Below, piece after piece: positions 44,162 through 52,485 of a stretch of 64,000 nucleotides of DNA. Positions within the stretch are counted from its first letter, which is position 1. Each line of letters starts with the position of its first letter. The DNA is from CAZAMI01 sp964627805 (GTDB taxonomy: Archaea > Thermoproteota > Thermoprotei_A > Sulfolobales > NBVN01). Location of the stretch: assembly GCA_964627805.1 (NCBI GenBank), contig CAZVLA010000019.1, positions 3,539-67,538 on the forward strand, written 5' to 3'. The translations under genes were made by a program, and so were the position numbers. The notes under the pieces were generated by a model. The model saw only the letters and a list, made by a program, of their open reading frames with translations, was not told the DNA's origin and did not search any database.

Positions 44162-45856
44162 TTACCTACCTAAGCACTCCCTAGTAACTACCTCCCTAAT
44201 AACCTCCTCAATACCCTCAATACTGACTACGCCAGCTACGGAGGAGTCCCTACGTAGTACTACAGCTACTTCAGAACCTCCGTAGACGAGCTCCTCAACT
44301 ACGTTACTTAATGACTCACCCTCACTAACCGTAGGTGCTCTATCAACTACGTCCCCAACCCTCAAGTCAGTAATCCTCAAGTACTCAGTAAGTGTAGCTA
44401 CTCTAACGTAGCCGTACTCACCACTACCTAACCGACATACTAAGTACCTAAACCCGCCACAATTCCTTAAAGCATCGACTACGTAGGTACTTGGCTCAGT
44501 AATGCATACGTCCTCCACATAATCACTAACCGTGAGTGACTTAAGCCCCTCAATACCCTTAGGGCATATCGTGAGTAGTAACCTAGAAGCCCTAGCCCTA
44601 AACCTACCATGACCAACAGCTGGTTGCTGAGTATGTATCGACGTTAGTGCGGTTAATGAGTAAGCTATAGCTGTAGCTATACCAGCAGGTATGGTAGCTA
44701 CTAAACCACCCGCCTCAGCAGCTAGGAGTACTGAAGTCAGTAGTACCTTATTAGCTGATGAGAACAGACCAGCTATGCCAGCCATCATCAGTAAGTCAAC
44801 GTAGGGTAGTCCTAAGGCCCTACCGTAAGCAGCACCTAAGGCAGCACCAGCTACTAGGAGGGGTACGAATACACCGCCAGCACCACCCATCTCCAGAACA
44901 ACCACCATCAGTAGTAGCTTAGACAGTGTTAAGCCCGTGAGTAGGTTAGCTGACTTAATATGGAGTATCTTAGGTATTACGTAGGCACCAGCACCTGTCG
45001 CGTAGGGTGTTATGAGGTAGTAAGTAATAGCCACTGCTGAAGCAGCTATTAAGGGCTTAACGAAACCACCTAACTCACTGAACTCGTTAGTGAGCCTTAG
45101 TGACGCCCCCTTAAGCCATAACTTAACGTAGTACGCTAAGTAGGTAAGCCCGGCAGCTAAGACACCGATGACTGCTGAGTGGAGAGCTACTGCTGGTGTT
45201 AGGGGTGATGTAGGTCTTATGAAGAGTAGTATCTCCTTACCACCGAATACAGCCTTAGATACTACGAAGGCAGTTACTGAGGAAGCTAGTGCAGGTAGTA
45301 GGTAGGCAGCCTCGACACCGTGCTTAAAGGGTATCTCAAGTGAGAACGCCATAGCTGTTAGTGGTGCCTTAAAAACAGCTGATATACCTGCTGCAGCCCC
45401 TACTATCGGGAAGAACCTCCTACTCCTTACGTACTTAATGTAATCAGCTAACTTCCTAGCAATTACGTAGCCAGTAAGTACGGCAACACCAGCAACACCT
45501 ACTGAACCACCCGCGCATACCGTCGCTAAGGTAGCTATTAGGAGTAGTGCTAAGTCCTTAACCCTAGCGTACCCACCCCTGAAGTGGTAGGTCTCTAGGA
45601 ATACCTCAAGAACACCGCCACTACTGAAGGTACTTAACCTAATCATTAGGTAGGAGAGTATTAGGAGGGTTGCTGATGAGGCTATAGCTGGTAGTGGGTG
45701 TAGGTGATTCATTACGTACGAGCTTAAGTAGTTGAAGGCTAAGCCGTAACCTACTAGGAAGAAGGGCATTAAGGCACCTATAGCCGTAGCTACAGCTACA
45801 TCAACTAAGTACCTCCTAGCCCACTTGATACTACTTAAGCCTACTAGGTAAGGCAA
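44162..45856 (-). CDS. ClC-family chloride channel/transporter with CBS domains
   Basis: A 564-residue membrane protein with the ClC fold: SSGGVLEVFLETYHFRGG, CAGGSVGVAGVAVLTG, then AAAGISAVFKAPLTAMAFSLE, and GGAGGVFVPLLVAGAALGAAYG (GxFxP motif). Two CBS-like segments fill the last 120 residues (VSDYVEDVCI, VGDVVDRAPTVSEGESLSNVV, VVSIEGIEEVI). The GREGP motif is changed to GVAGV, so the gating Glu is Ala; this may make it a passive channel rather than a proton-coupled exchanger. It ends the operon after the M23-like gene (8 bases apart). Confidence 0.88.
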   Translation of the reverse strand: MPYLVGLSSIKWARRYLVDVAVATAIGALMPFFLVGYGLAFNYLSSYVMNHLHPLPAIASSATLLILSYLMIRLSTFSSGGVLEVFLETYHFRGGYARVKDLALLLIATLATVCAGGSVGVAGVAVLTGYVIARKLADYIKYVRSRRFFPIVGAAAGISAVFKAPLTAMAFSLEIPFKHGVEAAYLLPALASSVTAFVVSKAVFGGKEILLFIRPTSPLTPAVALHSAVIGVLAAGLTYLAYYVKLWLKGASLRLTNEFSELGGFVKPLIAASAVAITYYLITPYATGAGAYVIPKILHIKSANLLTGLTLSKLLLMVVVLEMGGAGGVFVPLLVAGAALGAAYGRALGLPYVDLLMMAGIAGLFSSANKVLLTSVLLAAEAGGLVATIPAGIATAIAYSLTALTSIHTQQPAVGHGRFRARASRLLLTICPKGIEGLKSLTVSDYVEDVCITEPSTYVVDALRNCGGFRYLVCRLGSGEYGYVRVATLTEYLRITDLRVGDVVDRAPTVSEGESLSNVVEELVYGGSEVAVVLRRDSSVAGVVSIEGIEEVIREVVTRECLGR

Positions 45857-45863
45857 TAATTAA

Positions 45864-46802
45864 CTACCCCTTACCCACTAACCTACTAAACCACCTAGGT
45901 AACTTAACCTTAACTTCAGTAACTTCATTAAGACTCAATACCTCACCAATACGTAGGTCAGCCCCACTACTAAGTGGTACTAACTTCACGTACCTACTGA
46001 GTAGGTAAGTACCTAAGCCGTAAGTAACCCCCTTAATTAGGAAGCCCTTACTGAATAAGGTAATTACTAACCTACGCCTTAAGTAACTCCTTAAGTACCT
46101 ACCAATAACTAACTCATTAAGTAGTAAATCACCTCCGCAAATACTCGGTACTTCATCACTAATCAGTAGTAAACCACCTACGGAGTAGTGAGGTACGCCA
46201 CCATCCAAAACACCCCAGCAACCACTACTTAAGTAAGCCAGTACGTAGTCACAGCTAATTAACTCACCTAAGTAGTAACTCCCTAAATCACTAACTACCC
46301 TAACCCTAACTACGTCCCTGCACGGCCTTAAGCCCCTTAAGTAATTAATTAACTCATTAGTAGGTACTAAGTCGACCGAACCTAAAGCCCTTAATGGGTC
46401 GTTGAGGTACCTAACCTCAACATGCATGTGCTTACTAGACCACGGCCTGAAGTAACCGGATATTAAGTAATCACCTAGGTAATCACCTAACTTCACAACA
46501 TCACCTACCTTAACGGAAGGTCTTACGTGGAGTATCTTTAAGTAGTGATTACCTACCCTAATCAGTACTACGTAGTCATTCCCATCAGCGTCAGTCCTAA
46601 ACCTAGGTGGTTTAAACTCAATTACCTTAACTACCTCACCTACCTCACAAGGCATGTAGGGGTACTTAGCGTATATGTCCGTAGCTGATGATATGATGTG
46701 CGTAGGGTATGGTGAGTTAGTTAGTGAGAAGTAAGTACCCTTAGGTACGTAGATAGTTACTTCAGTACCTAACCCCTTAAGTACCGGTATCAAGCCCTCC
46801 AA
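45864..46802 (-). CDS. M23/LytM-fold (lysostaphin-like) protein
   Basis: A 312-residue protein. Its first half carries the pattern of the M23 metallopeptidase fold: THIISSATDIYA (H...D), a hydrophobic EVGEVVKVIEF strand, then LHVRPSVKVGDVVKLGDYLG and KHMHVEVR (HxH). All zinc ligand positions seem present. The second half (about 150-312) is unrecognised and rich in SYYLG-type strands. No signal peptide is seen, so a cytoplasmic or fold-only role is likely; archaea lack peptidoglycan. It overlaps the upstream KaiC-like gene by 13 bp and is followed by the ClC gene. Confidence 0.6.
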   Translation of the reverse strand: MEGLIPVLKGLGTEVTIYVPKGTYFSLTNSPYPTHIISSATDIYAKYPYMPCEVGEVVKVIEFKPPRFRTDADGNDYVVLIRVGNHYLKILHVRPSVKVGDVVKLGDYLGDYLISGYFRPWSSKHMHVEVRYLNDPLRALGSVDLVPTNELINYLRGLRPCRDVVRVRVVSDLGSYYLGELISCDYVLAYLSSGCWGVLDGGVPHYSVGGLLLISDEVPSICGGDLLLNELVIGRYLRSYLRRRLVITLFSKGFLIKGVTYGLGTYLLSRYVKLVPLSSGADLRIGEVLSLNEVTEVKVKLPRWFSRLVGKG

Positions 46803-48343
46803 CTCCTAACTACTGACTTAGGTACGTAACCCCTACTATGTAACCACTCACTAACTTCCTCAAAGTACTTAGCAACTACCTTAGTTGACGGTACCTCAAT
46901 ACCTACTACGGACTTAAGTAGTTCTATGATCCTACTAACGGGTACCTCCTTAACCATACTTAAGTATGACTTAGTAAGTAGCATCCTGTAATGTAGGATT
47001 GTCTTAGGTGTCGTTGTTGACGGTACTAACTTAATGATTACGTCACTAACCTCACTAAGTACTAAGTCCTTAACCTCAGGTACGTCGGGGTAGTACCTAA
47101 TAGCTACGGTACCTAAGGTCCTATCCCAGTTAGCGAATGTGTACTGTATCTTATTGAACTCACTAACACTACCTAAGTAATCGTAGAGTGCCTTCATATC
47201 GGGTACGATGACTAAGTCAGTCTCGGGGGTCGTGTATGCCTCACTAACTTCACAGTACTGGAGGAGTTCAGTATCGAGTACTGCTAAGTTAATACCTAAC
47301 ACCCTCAAGTACTTCTCAAAAACCTTAACACCCTCCTCAACACTACCTACGATACCAGCACCTAACGCAGTAGCTAGTGAGAGTTTGAAGAGGTCTAGGG
47401 GATCCATTGAGTAGGTAACTACGGTCGTGTTAAGACCTAACTTAACACCTATAGCTGCTTGAGCTATCGTGAATGCCCTATTAGCGTCACTACCTGGTGG
47501 GTACAGTATGAGTATCTGAGCACCTGGGTTTAGAGTGCCTAGTAGGGGCTTAAGCACCTCGAACTTACTCCTTAACCTCCTGAACTTACTTACCTTCATG
47601 CTTAATGTCTTATTAGCTTCCTCAGCAATTACCTCCCTAAGTACGTAGGGTACTGGCCCCCTACCATCAACTATCTTGAAGTAGACCCGAGGTAACCTAA
47701 TCGGTACCCCCCTAGCCTTAACTATCTCAATACACCTCCTGACTGAAGTCCTAATTAGTTCGTGCTTAATTATTAGTAAGTAATCAGCCACGAACTCAAG
47801 ATCACCTAAGGTACTTAACTCCGTACCTAAGGGTGTGTCAGCAACTAGTAGGAGTACGGACTTCAGCTCAGTAAATACCTTATAGAGCCCCGACCTCATG
47901 AATGCCCTAGCACTGTAGACATCACCACCACTAACTAACCTAATGAGTGGTGTTACACTATCAATAACTACTAAGTCGGGCTTGAAGGTACCTACCTCCT
48001 TAGCTATGGTCTCAAGGACTAAGTCAGTACCTACCTCAGGGTTAAGTAGTGGTAACTCAATGAATCTAAACCTACCCTCCCTAACGAACCTACTGAAGTC
48101 CATACCTAAGGCACTCATATACTTAATGAACTTACCCTCAGTCTCGTTAATACCGAAGTAAATTACCTTATGACCTAACTTAAGGTTCTCGTAAGCAGTC
48201 TTAGCAGCTATCGTTGTCTTACCAGCACCGGGAGTACCTACTATCAGGATTACTGAACCCCTAGGTATACCCCCAAGCAACTTCCTAAGTACTTCACAGC
48301 ACCAAGTAAGCTCCCCATTACTTAAGGAGCTACTTACTGACAT
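46790..48343 (-). CDS. KaiC-like ATPase with degenerate second domain
   Basis: A 517-residue protein closely like those at 25080 and 52486. Domain 1: Walker A VGTPGAGKTTIAAKTAYEN, then VIYFGINETEGKF and Walker B DLVVIDSVTPLIRL, with DTPLGTELSTLGDLEFVADYLL. Domain 2 begins near 265 and its P-loop equivalent reads LILYPPGSDANRAFT, lacking GKS/T, so ATP binding is unlikely there. A short C-terminal helical tail follows. It is the first gene of an operon with the M23-like and ClC genes, and it is divergent from the calcium-repeat surface protein. Confidence 0.83.
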   Translation of the reverse strand: MSVSSSLSNGELTWCCEVLRKLLGGIPRGSVILIVGTPGAGKTTIAAKTAYENLKLGHKVIYFGINETEGKFIKYMSALGMDFSRFVREGRFRFIELPLLNPEVGTDLVLETIAKEVGTFKPDLVVIDSVTPLIRLVSGGDVYSARAFMRSGLYKVFTELKSVLLLVADTPLGTELSTLGDLEFVADYLLIIKHELIRTSVRRCIEIVKARGVPIRLPRVYFKIVDGRGPVPYVLREVIAEEANKTLSMKVSKFRRLRSKFEVLKPLLGTLNPGAQILILYPPGSDANRAFTIAQAAIGVKLGLNTTVVTYSMDPLDLFKLSLATALGAGIVGSVEEGVKVFEKYLRVLGINLAVLDTELLQYCEVSEAYTTPETDLVIVPDMKALYDYLGSVSEFNKIQYTFANWDRTLGTVAIRYYPDVPEVKDLVLSEVSDVIIKLVPSTTTPKTILHYRMLLTKSYLSMVKEVPVSRIIELLKSVVGIEVPSTKVVAKYFEEVSEWLHSRGYVPKSVVRSWRA

Positions 48344-48478
48344 GCTTAAGCACCTAAACCAACCACTTAACTCCCTCTAGTAACTTAAAAGCTATTCATT
48401 AACGAGTGTGAGTTAGCGTTTGGTAATCTAAATGAATTAACTACTGGAGGATTTTTACGGAGTAAATCACAGGTAATA

Positions 48479-48486
48479 CTTATAAA
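48479..48486 (+). promoter_or_regulatory. TATA box of the calcium-repeat protein gene
   Basis: CTTATAAA, about 29 bases before 48508. The predicted transcription start coincides with the first base of the long hairpin at 48508-48580. Confidence 0.55.
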
Positions 48487-48507
48487 CCCTAAAACCGAGG
48501 TGGGTTA

Positions 48508-48580
48508 GCACTACGTAGTTAAGTAAGTACTACGTAAGTACCTAAGCATGCTTACGTAGTTCCTTACTACTACGTAGTGC
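48508..48580 (+). promoter_or_regulatory. Long 5' leader hairpin
   Basis: Arms 48508-48538 and 48551-48580 are complementary over about 30 positions with a few mismatches and one extra base. They start GCACTACGTAGT and end ACTACGTAGTGC; the loop 48539-48550 is 12 bases. The structure lies entirely in the leader between the predicted transcription start and the GGTG ribosome binding site (about 48594) of the calcium-repeat protein gene. It may stabilise the mRNA, control translation, or be a DNA-level operator. Confidence 0.65.
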
Positions 48581-48603
48581 TTCATGCGTAGGCGGTGCTA
48601 GGT

Positions 48604-51600
48604 ATGGGGGTACTTAAGTACGTAGGTCTCGCAGTACTTGCTCTAGTAGTAGCTACTGTATTCCCTACGTCGGTAACCTTAAGTGCTAGTGAACCTAGCA
48701 TGGATTTCAGAAACTTCAATAACGTCGTTAGTGACTTAAGGGAGGCTGCGAAGGTTATTAAGACCTACATTGAGGAGGGTAAGTACGTAGATATAGGTAG
48801 GTACTTCGGCTTAAGGACTTACGTAATAAGCTCAACGATACTCAACCCTAAGATATGTGGTAGGGACTCAGACGGTGATGGGTTATGCGATAATGAGGAG
48901 AAGCTACTAGGTACTAACCCACGGAAGTTCGACACTGACGGTGATGGGTTACCGGACGGTTTCGAGGTAGGTACTTCACTGTACGTATTCTGCAATGCGT
49001 TACTAGATACTGGTAAGGGTCCCTTAGTAATACTCGTTAGTAGGTCTAAGGACCCCTCAAGAACTAGTATCTACTCAGTACTTACTGTCTCAGGTAATGC
49101 CTACCCAAGGGCTGGTATGTTGTTCCGTAGCGTATTGAATCCCTTAAGGAGGGACACAGACGGCGATGGATTAAGTGACCTATACGAAGTTACTCAGTCA
49201 TTAAGGGTGCCGTACATGCTACTAGCACTTGGTTGCGGGCCCGACGGTGACGTATCTAGGATAGCTCGTGAGTTCGGTATTAAAGTACCGAGTAGGTACG
49301 ACTACTGCTACGCTGGCGGGCCAGTACTTAATCCGTTCGTAGGTGTTACTCTTAGGGACTTAAAGCTAGGTAAGACCATCTACGGTAGGTTAGTTAAGAA
49401 GGACTTCAGTAGTAAACGCATTAAGTACCCGGTTTGGAGTGCCGGTACGATATTCAGTGATGTTATTAAGGCTGCTAGGGCTAGGTGGTTCCCTAACGCT
49501 AAGGGTGAGGTATTCATACCACCTAACTTCGACCCCTTACTACTCTACGTCGACCCGACCCTATACGATACGGACGGGGACGGACTCAGTGATTACGTGG
49601 AGGTTAAGGTATTAGGTACTGAGACATCAAGTATTGACTCGGATCATGACGGATTGACCGACATGATTGAGGCTTACTTACTGGGTACGAACCCCTACCT
49701 ACCCGATACTGATGGTGACTCACTAAGTGATTTGAAGGAGTTTAAGTTGGGTACGGATCCCTTAAGTAAGGACGCGGACGGTGACGGGCTTGATGACGCT
49801 AAGGAACTTAAGTTAGGTACGAACCCCAAGAACGCCGATAGCGACGGTGACGGTCTTAACGACTACGTGGACCTAAGGAACTTCGGGAACCCCCTCAACC
49901 CGGACACCGACGGTGACGGTTTACTGGATTCCGAGGAGTACGTGGTTCGCACGTCACTAACTAAGGTAGATACCGACGGTGACGGGCTCAGTGACTACGA
50001 TGAGTTACGTAGGTACGGGACATCACCCCTCAACCCAGACACTGATGACGACGGCTTAAGCGACTCCAAGGAACTTAAGCTAGGTACTAACCCGCTGGTC
50101 TGGGACAGTGATGGGGATGGGTTAAGCGACAGTAGTGAGTATAAGGAGGGTACTAACCCCCTAAACGCGGACTCAGATAACGACGGCTTAAGTGATTACG
50201 ATGAGGTTATGGGGACTACGTCAACTGCCGTGATCTACGACTACGTAATGAAGGAGTATAGGGTAATCTCATGTAACTACCCCACAAACCCACTCAGTAG
50301 CGACACTGACGGTGACTCACTAAGCGATTACGAGGAGGTGAGTAAGTGCTTAGACCCTAATAAGCAGGATACCGACGGAGACGGGCTTAAAGACCCTAAG
50401 GACCCATACCCATACAGTAGTGATGCTGATGGTGACGGGCTTAAGGACCCTGATGAGTTAAGGAAAGGCACTAGCCCATTCATTAAGGACACGGATGGTG
50501 ACGGGATTCCAGACCCTAAGGACCCGGTAATTAATCGGAGGGTCAGCGTTAGTGCTAAGGAGGTTAAGGAGGTTAGGTGCGAGTTAAGTGTTGAGGTGAC
50601 CTCAAGTAACTCATCAAGTATAGAGACCACGGTCTGTAGTGGGGGTAGGAGGTTCCTTGTTGACGTAGCGAACATTAAGTTAGTCAGTAGCGGTGAGTTC
50701 ACGGTATCCTTGAGGATTAAGGCTAGCTTAAGGTGCGGTAACTCAAGGTACTCACTAACCAGTATGGACGTAATTAGTGGGGTAGGCGTCGTAGGTGTTA
50801 AGAGGCGCTTAGTGGGTGATGGTACTTACGAGTTCCTGATTAGGTACTCACCACTAGGTAATGGGTACTCACCCACGTGGTTCGCGGGTAGGGACCTCCT
50901 AGTACTGAATAATTACTTAAGGATAGTAGCTAAGTTCACTAGGTTAGGTAGTGGTGAGGGCCCTAGGAAAGTAATTACCTACGGCTACGTGAAGTTAATT
51001 GGTAAGGACTTAAGGAAGCCCGTGATAAGGCATGCTTACGTGACATGGTCAGGTACTTCAGGTACTCTATACCTAGACGTTACTAGGGCATTAAGTGTTA
51101 AGGTAGTAGCTCCTAAGTTAATGGTTGACGGTGCCAACGGGTTTAAGGGGTTTAAGGTCCCTAGGACCTCATACCACTCAATATACTCTAAAGTAATTAG
51201 GTTAAGTATCGAGTCACCGAGTATATTGACGAGGGACTTAATAACACCTACGAAGTTACCGTCACTTAAGTTAGGTGGTGGGGTAGTAACTATTGAGTTA
51301 AGTAGTGATGTAGTGGGTAAGGGTGAGGACATCAGCTACTACATAGCTCAAATAACGCTCTCTAAGTCGTACAAGTCAAAGATAATCTACGGTCTACTAG
51401 CTGGGTACACAACTATCGAGTCATTAGTGGGCGGTGTCGACATACTAATACCTAACGTAAACATTAAGGTAGGTAAGTACGAACTACCACCGCTTGAGAA
51501 GCTTAAGAAGGGTATTAAGGGACTGATTAATCATGTAGTAGATAGGATTAAGTCGTCAACCGTGGATAAGCTGAAGAACTGGCTAGAGAGTAAGGCTAAG

Positions 51601-51717
51601 GAGTACGAGTTAAGGGCTAGGAAGCATGAGGTTGATTACGTAGTAGTTATTCAGGCATGTAATAACGTAGGTTGCGTGAGTAGGAAGGTGGTCTTCAGGG
51701 GTGTTGCTTATGGGTAA
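48604..51717 (+). CDS. Secreted protein with thrombospondin type-3 calcium-binding repeats
   Basis: About 1037 residues. A signal peptide (LKYVGLAVLALVVATVFPTSVTLSA) is followed by a helical segment (NNVVSDLREAAKVIKTYIEEG). Seventeen DxDxDG-type units of the TSP3 kind follow (DSDGDGLCD, DTDGDGLPD, ... DTDGDGIPD): three spaced ones, then fourteen mostly 12-25 residues apart up to about residue 640. The C-terminal 400 residues are beta-rich, ending with an Ig-like strand set (VIQACNNVGCVSRKV). TSP3 units bind Ca2+ through the Asp side chains and stiffen extracellular stalks. ATG 48604 is preferred over GTG 48595, which is part of the ribosome binding site. The gene overlaps the next one. Confidence 0.85.
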   Translation: MGVLKYVGLAVLALVVATVFPTSVTLSASEPSMDFRNFNNVVSDLREAAKVIKTYIEEGKYVDIGRYFGLRTYVISSTILNPKICGRDSDGDGLCDNEEKLLGTNPRKFDTDGDGLPDGFEVGTSLYVFCNALLDTGKGPLVILVSRSKDPSRTSIYSVLTVSGNAYPRAGMLFRSVLNPLRRDTDGDGLSDLYEVTQSLRVPYMLLALGCGPDGDVSRIAREFGIKVPSRYDYCYAGGPVLNPFVGVTLRDLKLGKTIYGRLVKKDFSSKRIKYPVWSAGTIFSDVIKAARARWFPNAKGEVFIPPNFDPLLLYVDPTLYDTDGDGLSDYVEVKVLGTETSSIDSDHDGLTDMIEAYLLGTNPYLPDTDGDSLSDLKEFKLGTDPLSKDADGDGLDDAKELKLGTNPKNADSDGDGLNDYVDLRNFGNPLNPDTDGDGLLDSEEYVVRTSLTKVDTDGDGLSDYDELRRYGTSPLNPDTDDDGLSDSKELKLGTNPLVWDSDGDGLSDSSEYKEGTNPLNADSDNDGLSDYDEVMGTTSTAVIYDYVMKEYRVISCNYPTNPLSSDTDGDSLSDYEEVSKCLDPNKQDTDGDGLKDPKDPYPYSSDADGDGLKDPDELRKGTSPFIKDTDGDGIPDPKDPVINRRVSVSAKEVKEVRCELSVEVTSSNSSSIETTVCSGGRRFLVDVANIKLVSSGEFTVSLRIKASLRCGNSRYSLTSMDVISGVGVVGVKRRLVGDGTYEFLIRYSPLGNGYSPTWFAGRDLLVLNNYLRIVAKFTRLGSGEGPRKVITYGYVKLIGKDLRKPVIRHAYVTWSGTSGTLYLDVTRALSVKVVAPKLMVDGANGFKGFKVPRTSYHSIYSKVIRLSIESPSILTRDLITPTKLPSLKLGGGVVTIELSSDVVGKGEDISYYIAQITLSKSYKSKIIYGLLAGYTTIESLVGGVDILIPNVNIKVGKYELPPLEKLKKGIKGLINHVVDRIKSSTVDKLKNWLESKAKEYELRARKHEVDYVVVIQACNNVGCVSRKVVFRGVAYG
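48870..50520 (+). repeat. Imperfect coding repeats (TSP3 calcium units)
   Basis: GAC/GAT-rich units coding DTDGDGLSD-like motifs recur in the calcium-repeat gene. They are spaced out in the first 700 bases and dense between about 49566 and 50520. Codon choice varies between units, so they are old rather than recent duplications. Confidence 0.7.
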
Positions 51718-52465
51718 GAAAGCATTAGCTACTGCGGTACTGATTCTACTCAGTATAGCATTACTGACCTACCTAGATGTTGAGGGGTTACTTAACCCAC
51801 CCGTGAAACTACCTTGGAGTAAGTACGTTAAGGACTTACTAAGTAAGTTAGGGGTACGGTCAAGAACAACAACTACTGAGGTACGTAATACTACAGTACC
51901 TACTACGTCAGTATCCATACCTACGAAGCCTAAAGTAAGTACTAGCGAGGTAGTCACTACTGAGGTACGTACTACTGAAGTAAGTAACGAGTCAGTAACG
52001 ATAGTCACTACTAAGCAAGCATCAGTAATTAAGAATGAGACCACGACCTCAAGAGCTGGTGGGGAGGCCGTAGGTAGTGAGGTGATTAAGGAGGTGGTTA
52101 AGAGGCTTAAGGAGAGTAAGTTAGGTACTTACGAGTCATTGAGGAAAGCCGCTAGGAACATAATTAACTACTACAGAGCCGTTAAGGATGAGGACTTAAG
52201 GATTAGTAAGTACTTCGACTTAAGCGTGGTTGATAATGAATCACTGATTAAGCTACATAAGGCACTCTATGAAGCCTACGACATTAAGGAGCTTAGAGTT
52301 AGTAACTTAACGTGCTCATTCGTGTCTAATGACGTAATAGGTTGCTCCTACGTAGTTCATGTAGTGCTTATTGACCGCAGCGGTAAGTCCTTGACTCAAG
52401 TAAATAACTTAGTAACGCTAACGAATAGGGACGGATTAATTATTCAGACCGTACGTAGTAAGTAG
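51710..52465 (+). CDS. Thr-rich membrane-anchored surface protein
   Basis: About 251 residues. An N-terminal anchor or signal helix (ALATAVLILLSIALLTYL) is followed by a Thr/Val/Ser-rich linker of about 70 residues (TTTTEVRNTTVPTTSVSIP) and a folded C-terminal domain of about 110 residues with ESLRKAARNIINYYRAVKDEDLRISKYFDL. That segment resembles the N-terminal segment of the preceding calcium-repeat protein (LREAAKVIKTYIEEG...DIGRYFGL). ATG 51710 lies inside the end of the upstream gene with GGGGTG before it, so both are translated together. It is probably its partner at the cell surface (inference). Confidence 0.72.
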   Translation: MGKKALATAVLILLSIALLTYLDVEGLLNPPVKLPWSKYVKDLLSKLGVRSRTTTTEVRNTTVPTTSVSIPTKPKVSTSEVVTTEVRTTEVSNESVTIVTTKQASVIKNETTTSRAGGEAVGSEVIKEVVKRLKESKLGTYESLRKAARNIINYYRAVKDEDLRISKYFDLSVVDNESLIKLHKALYEAYDIKELRVSNLTCSFVSNDVIGCSYVVHVVLIDRSGKSLTQVNNLVTLTNRDGLIIQTVRSK

Positions 52466-52477
52466 TTTTTTAACTAC
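52462..52477. terminator. Bidirectional terminator
   Basis: GTAGTT-TTTT-AACTAC, a short inverted repeat with a run of six T, at the meeting point of the Thr-rich protein gene (its TAG is within it) and the convergent KaiC-like gene. Confidence 0.5.
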
Positions 52478-52485
52478 CTTGAAAC

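Noticed and set aside
48870..50520. CRISPR-like or satellite repeat
   Set aside because: The repeated units keep reading frame, vary in codons and code for calcium-binding motifs, so they are protein repeats.
50328..50702. Minus-strand open frame opposite the calcium repeats
   Set aside because: Its Ser/Pro-rich repeats mirror the DTDGDG codons of the real gene.
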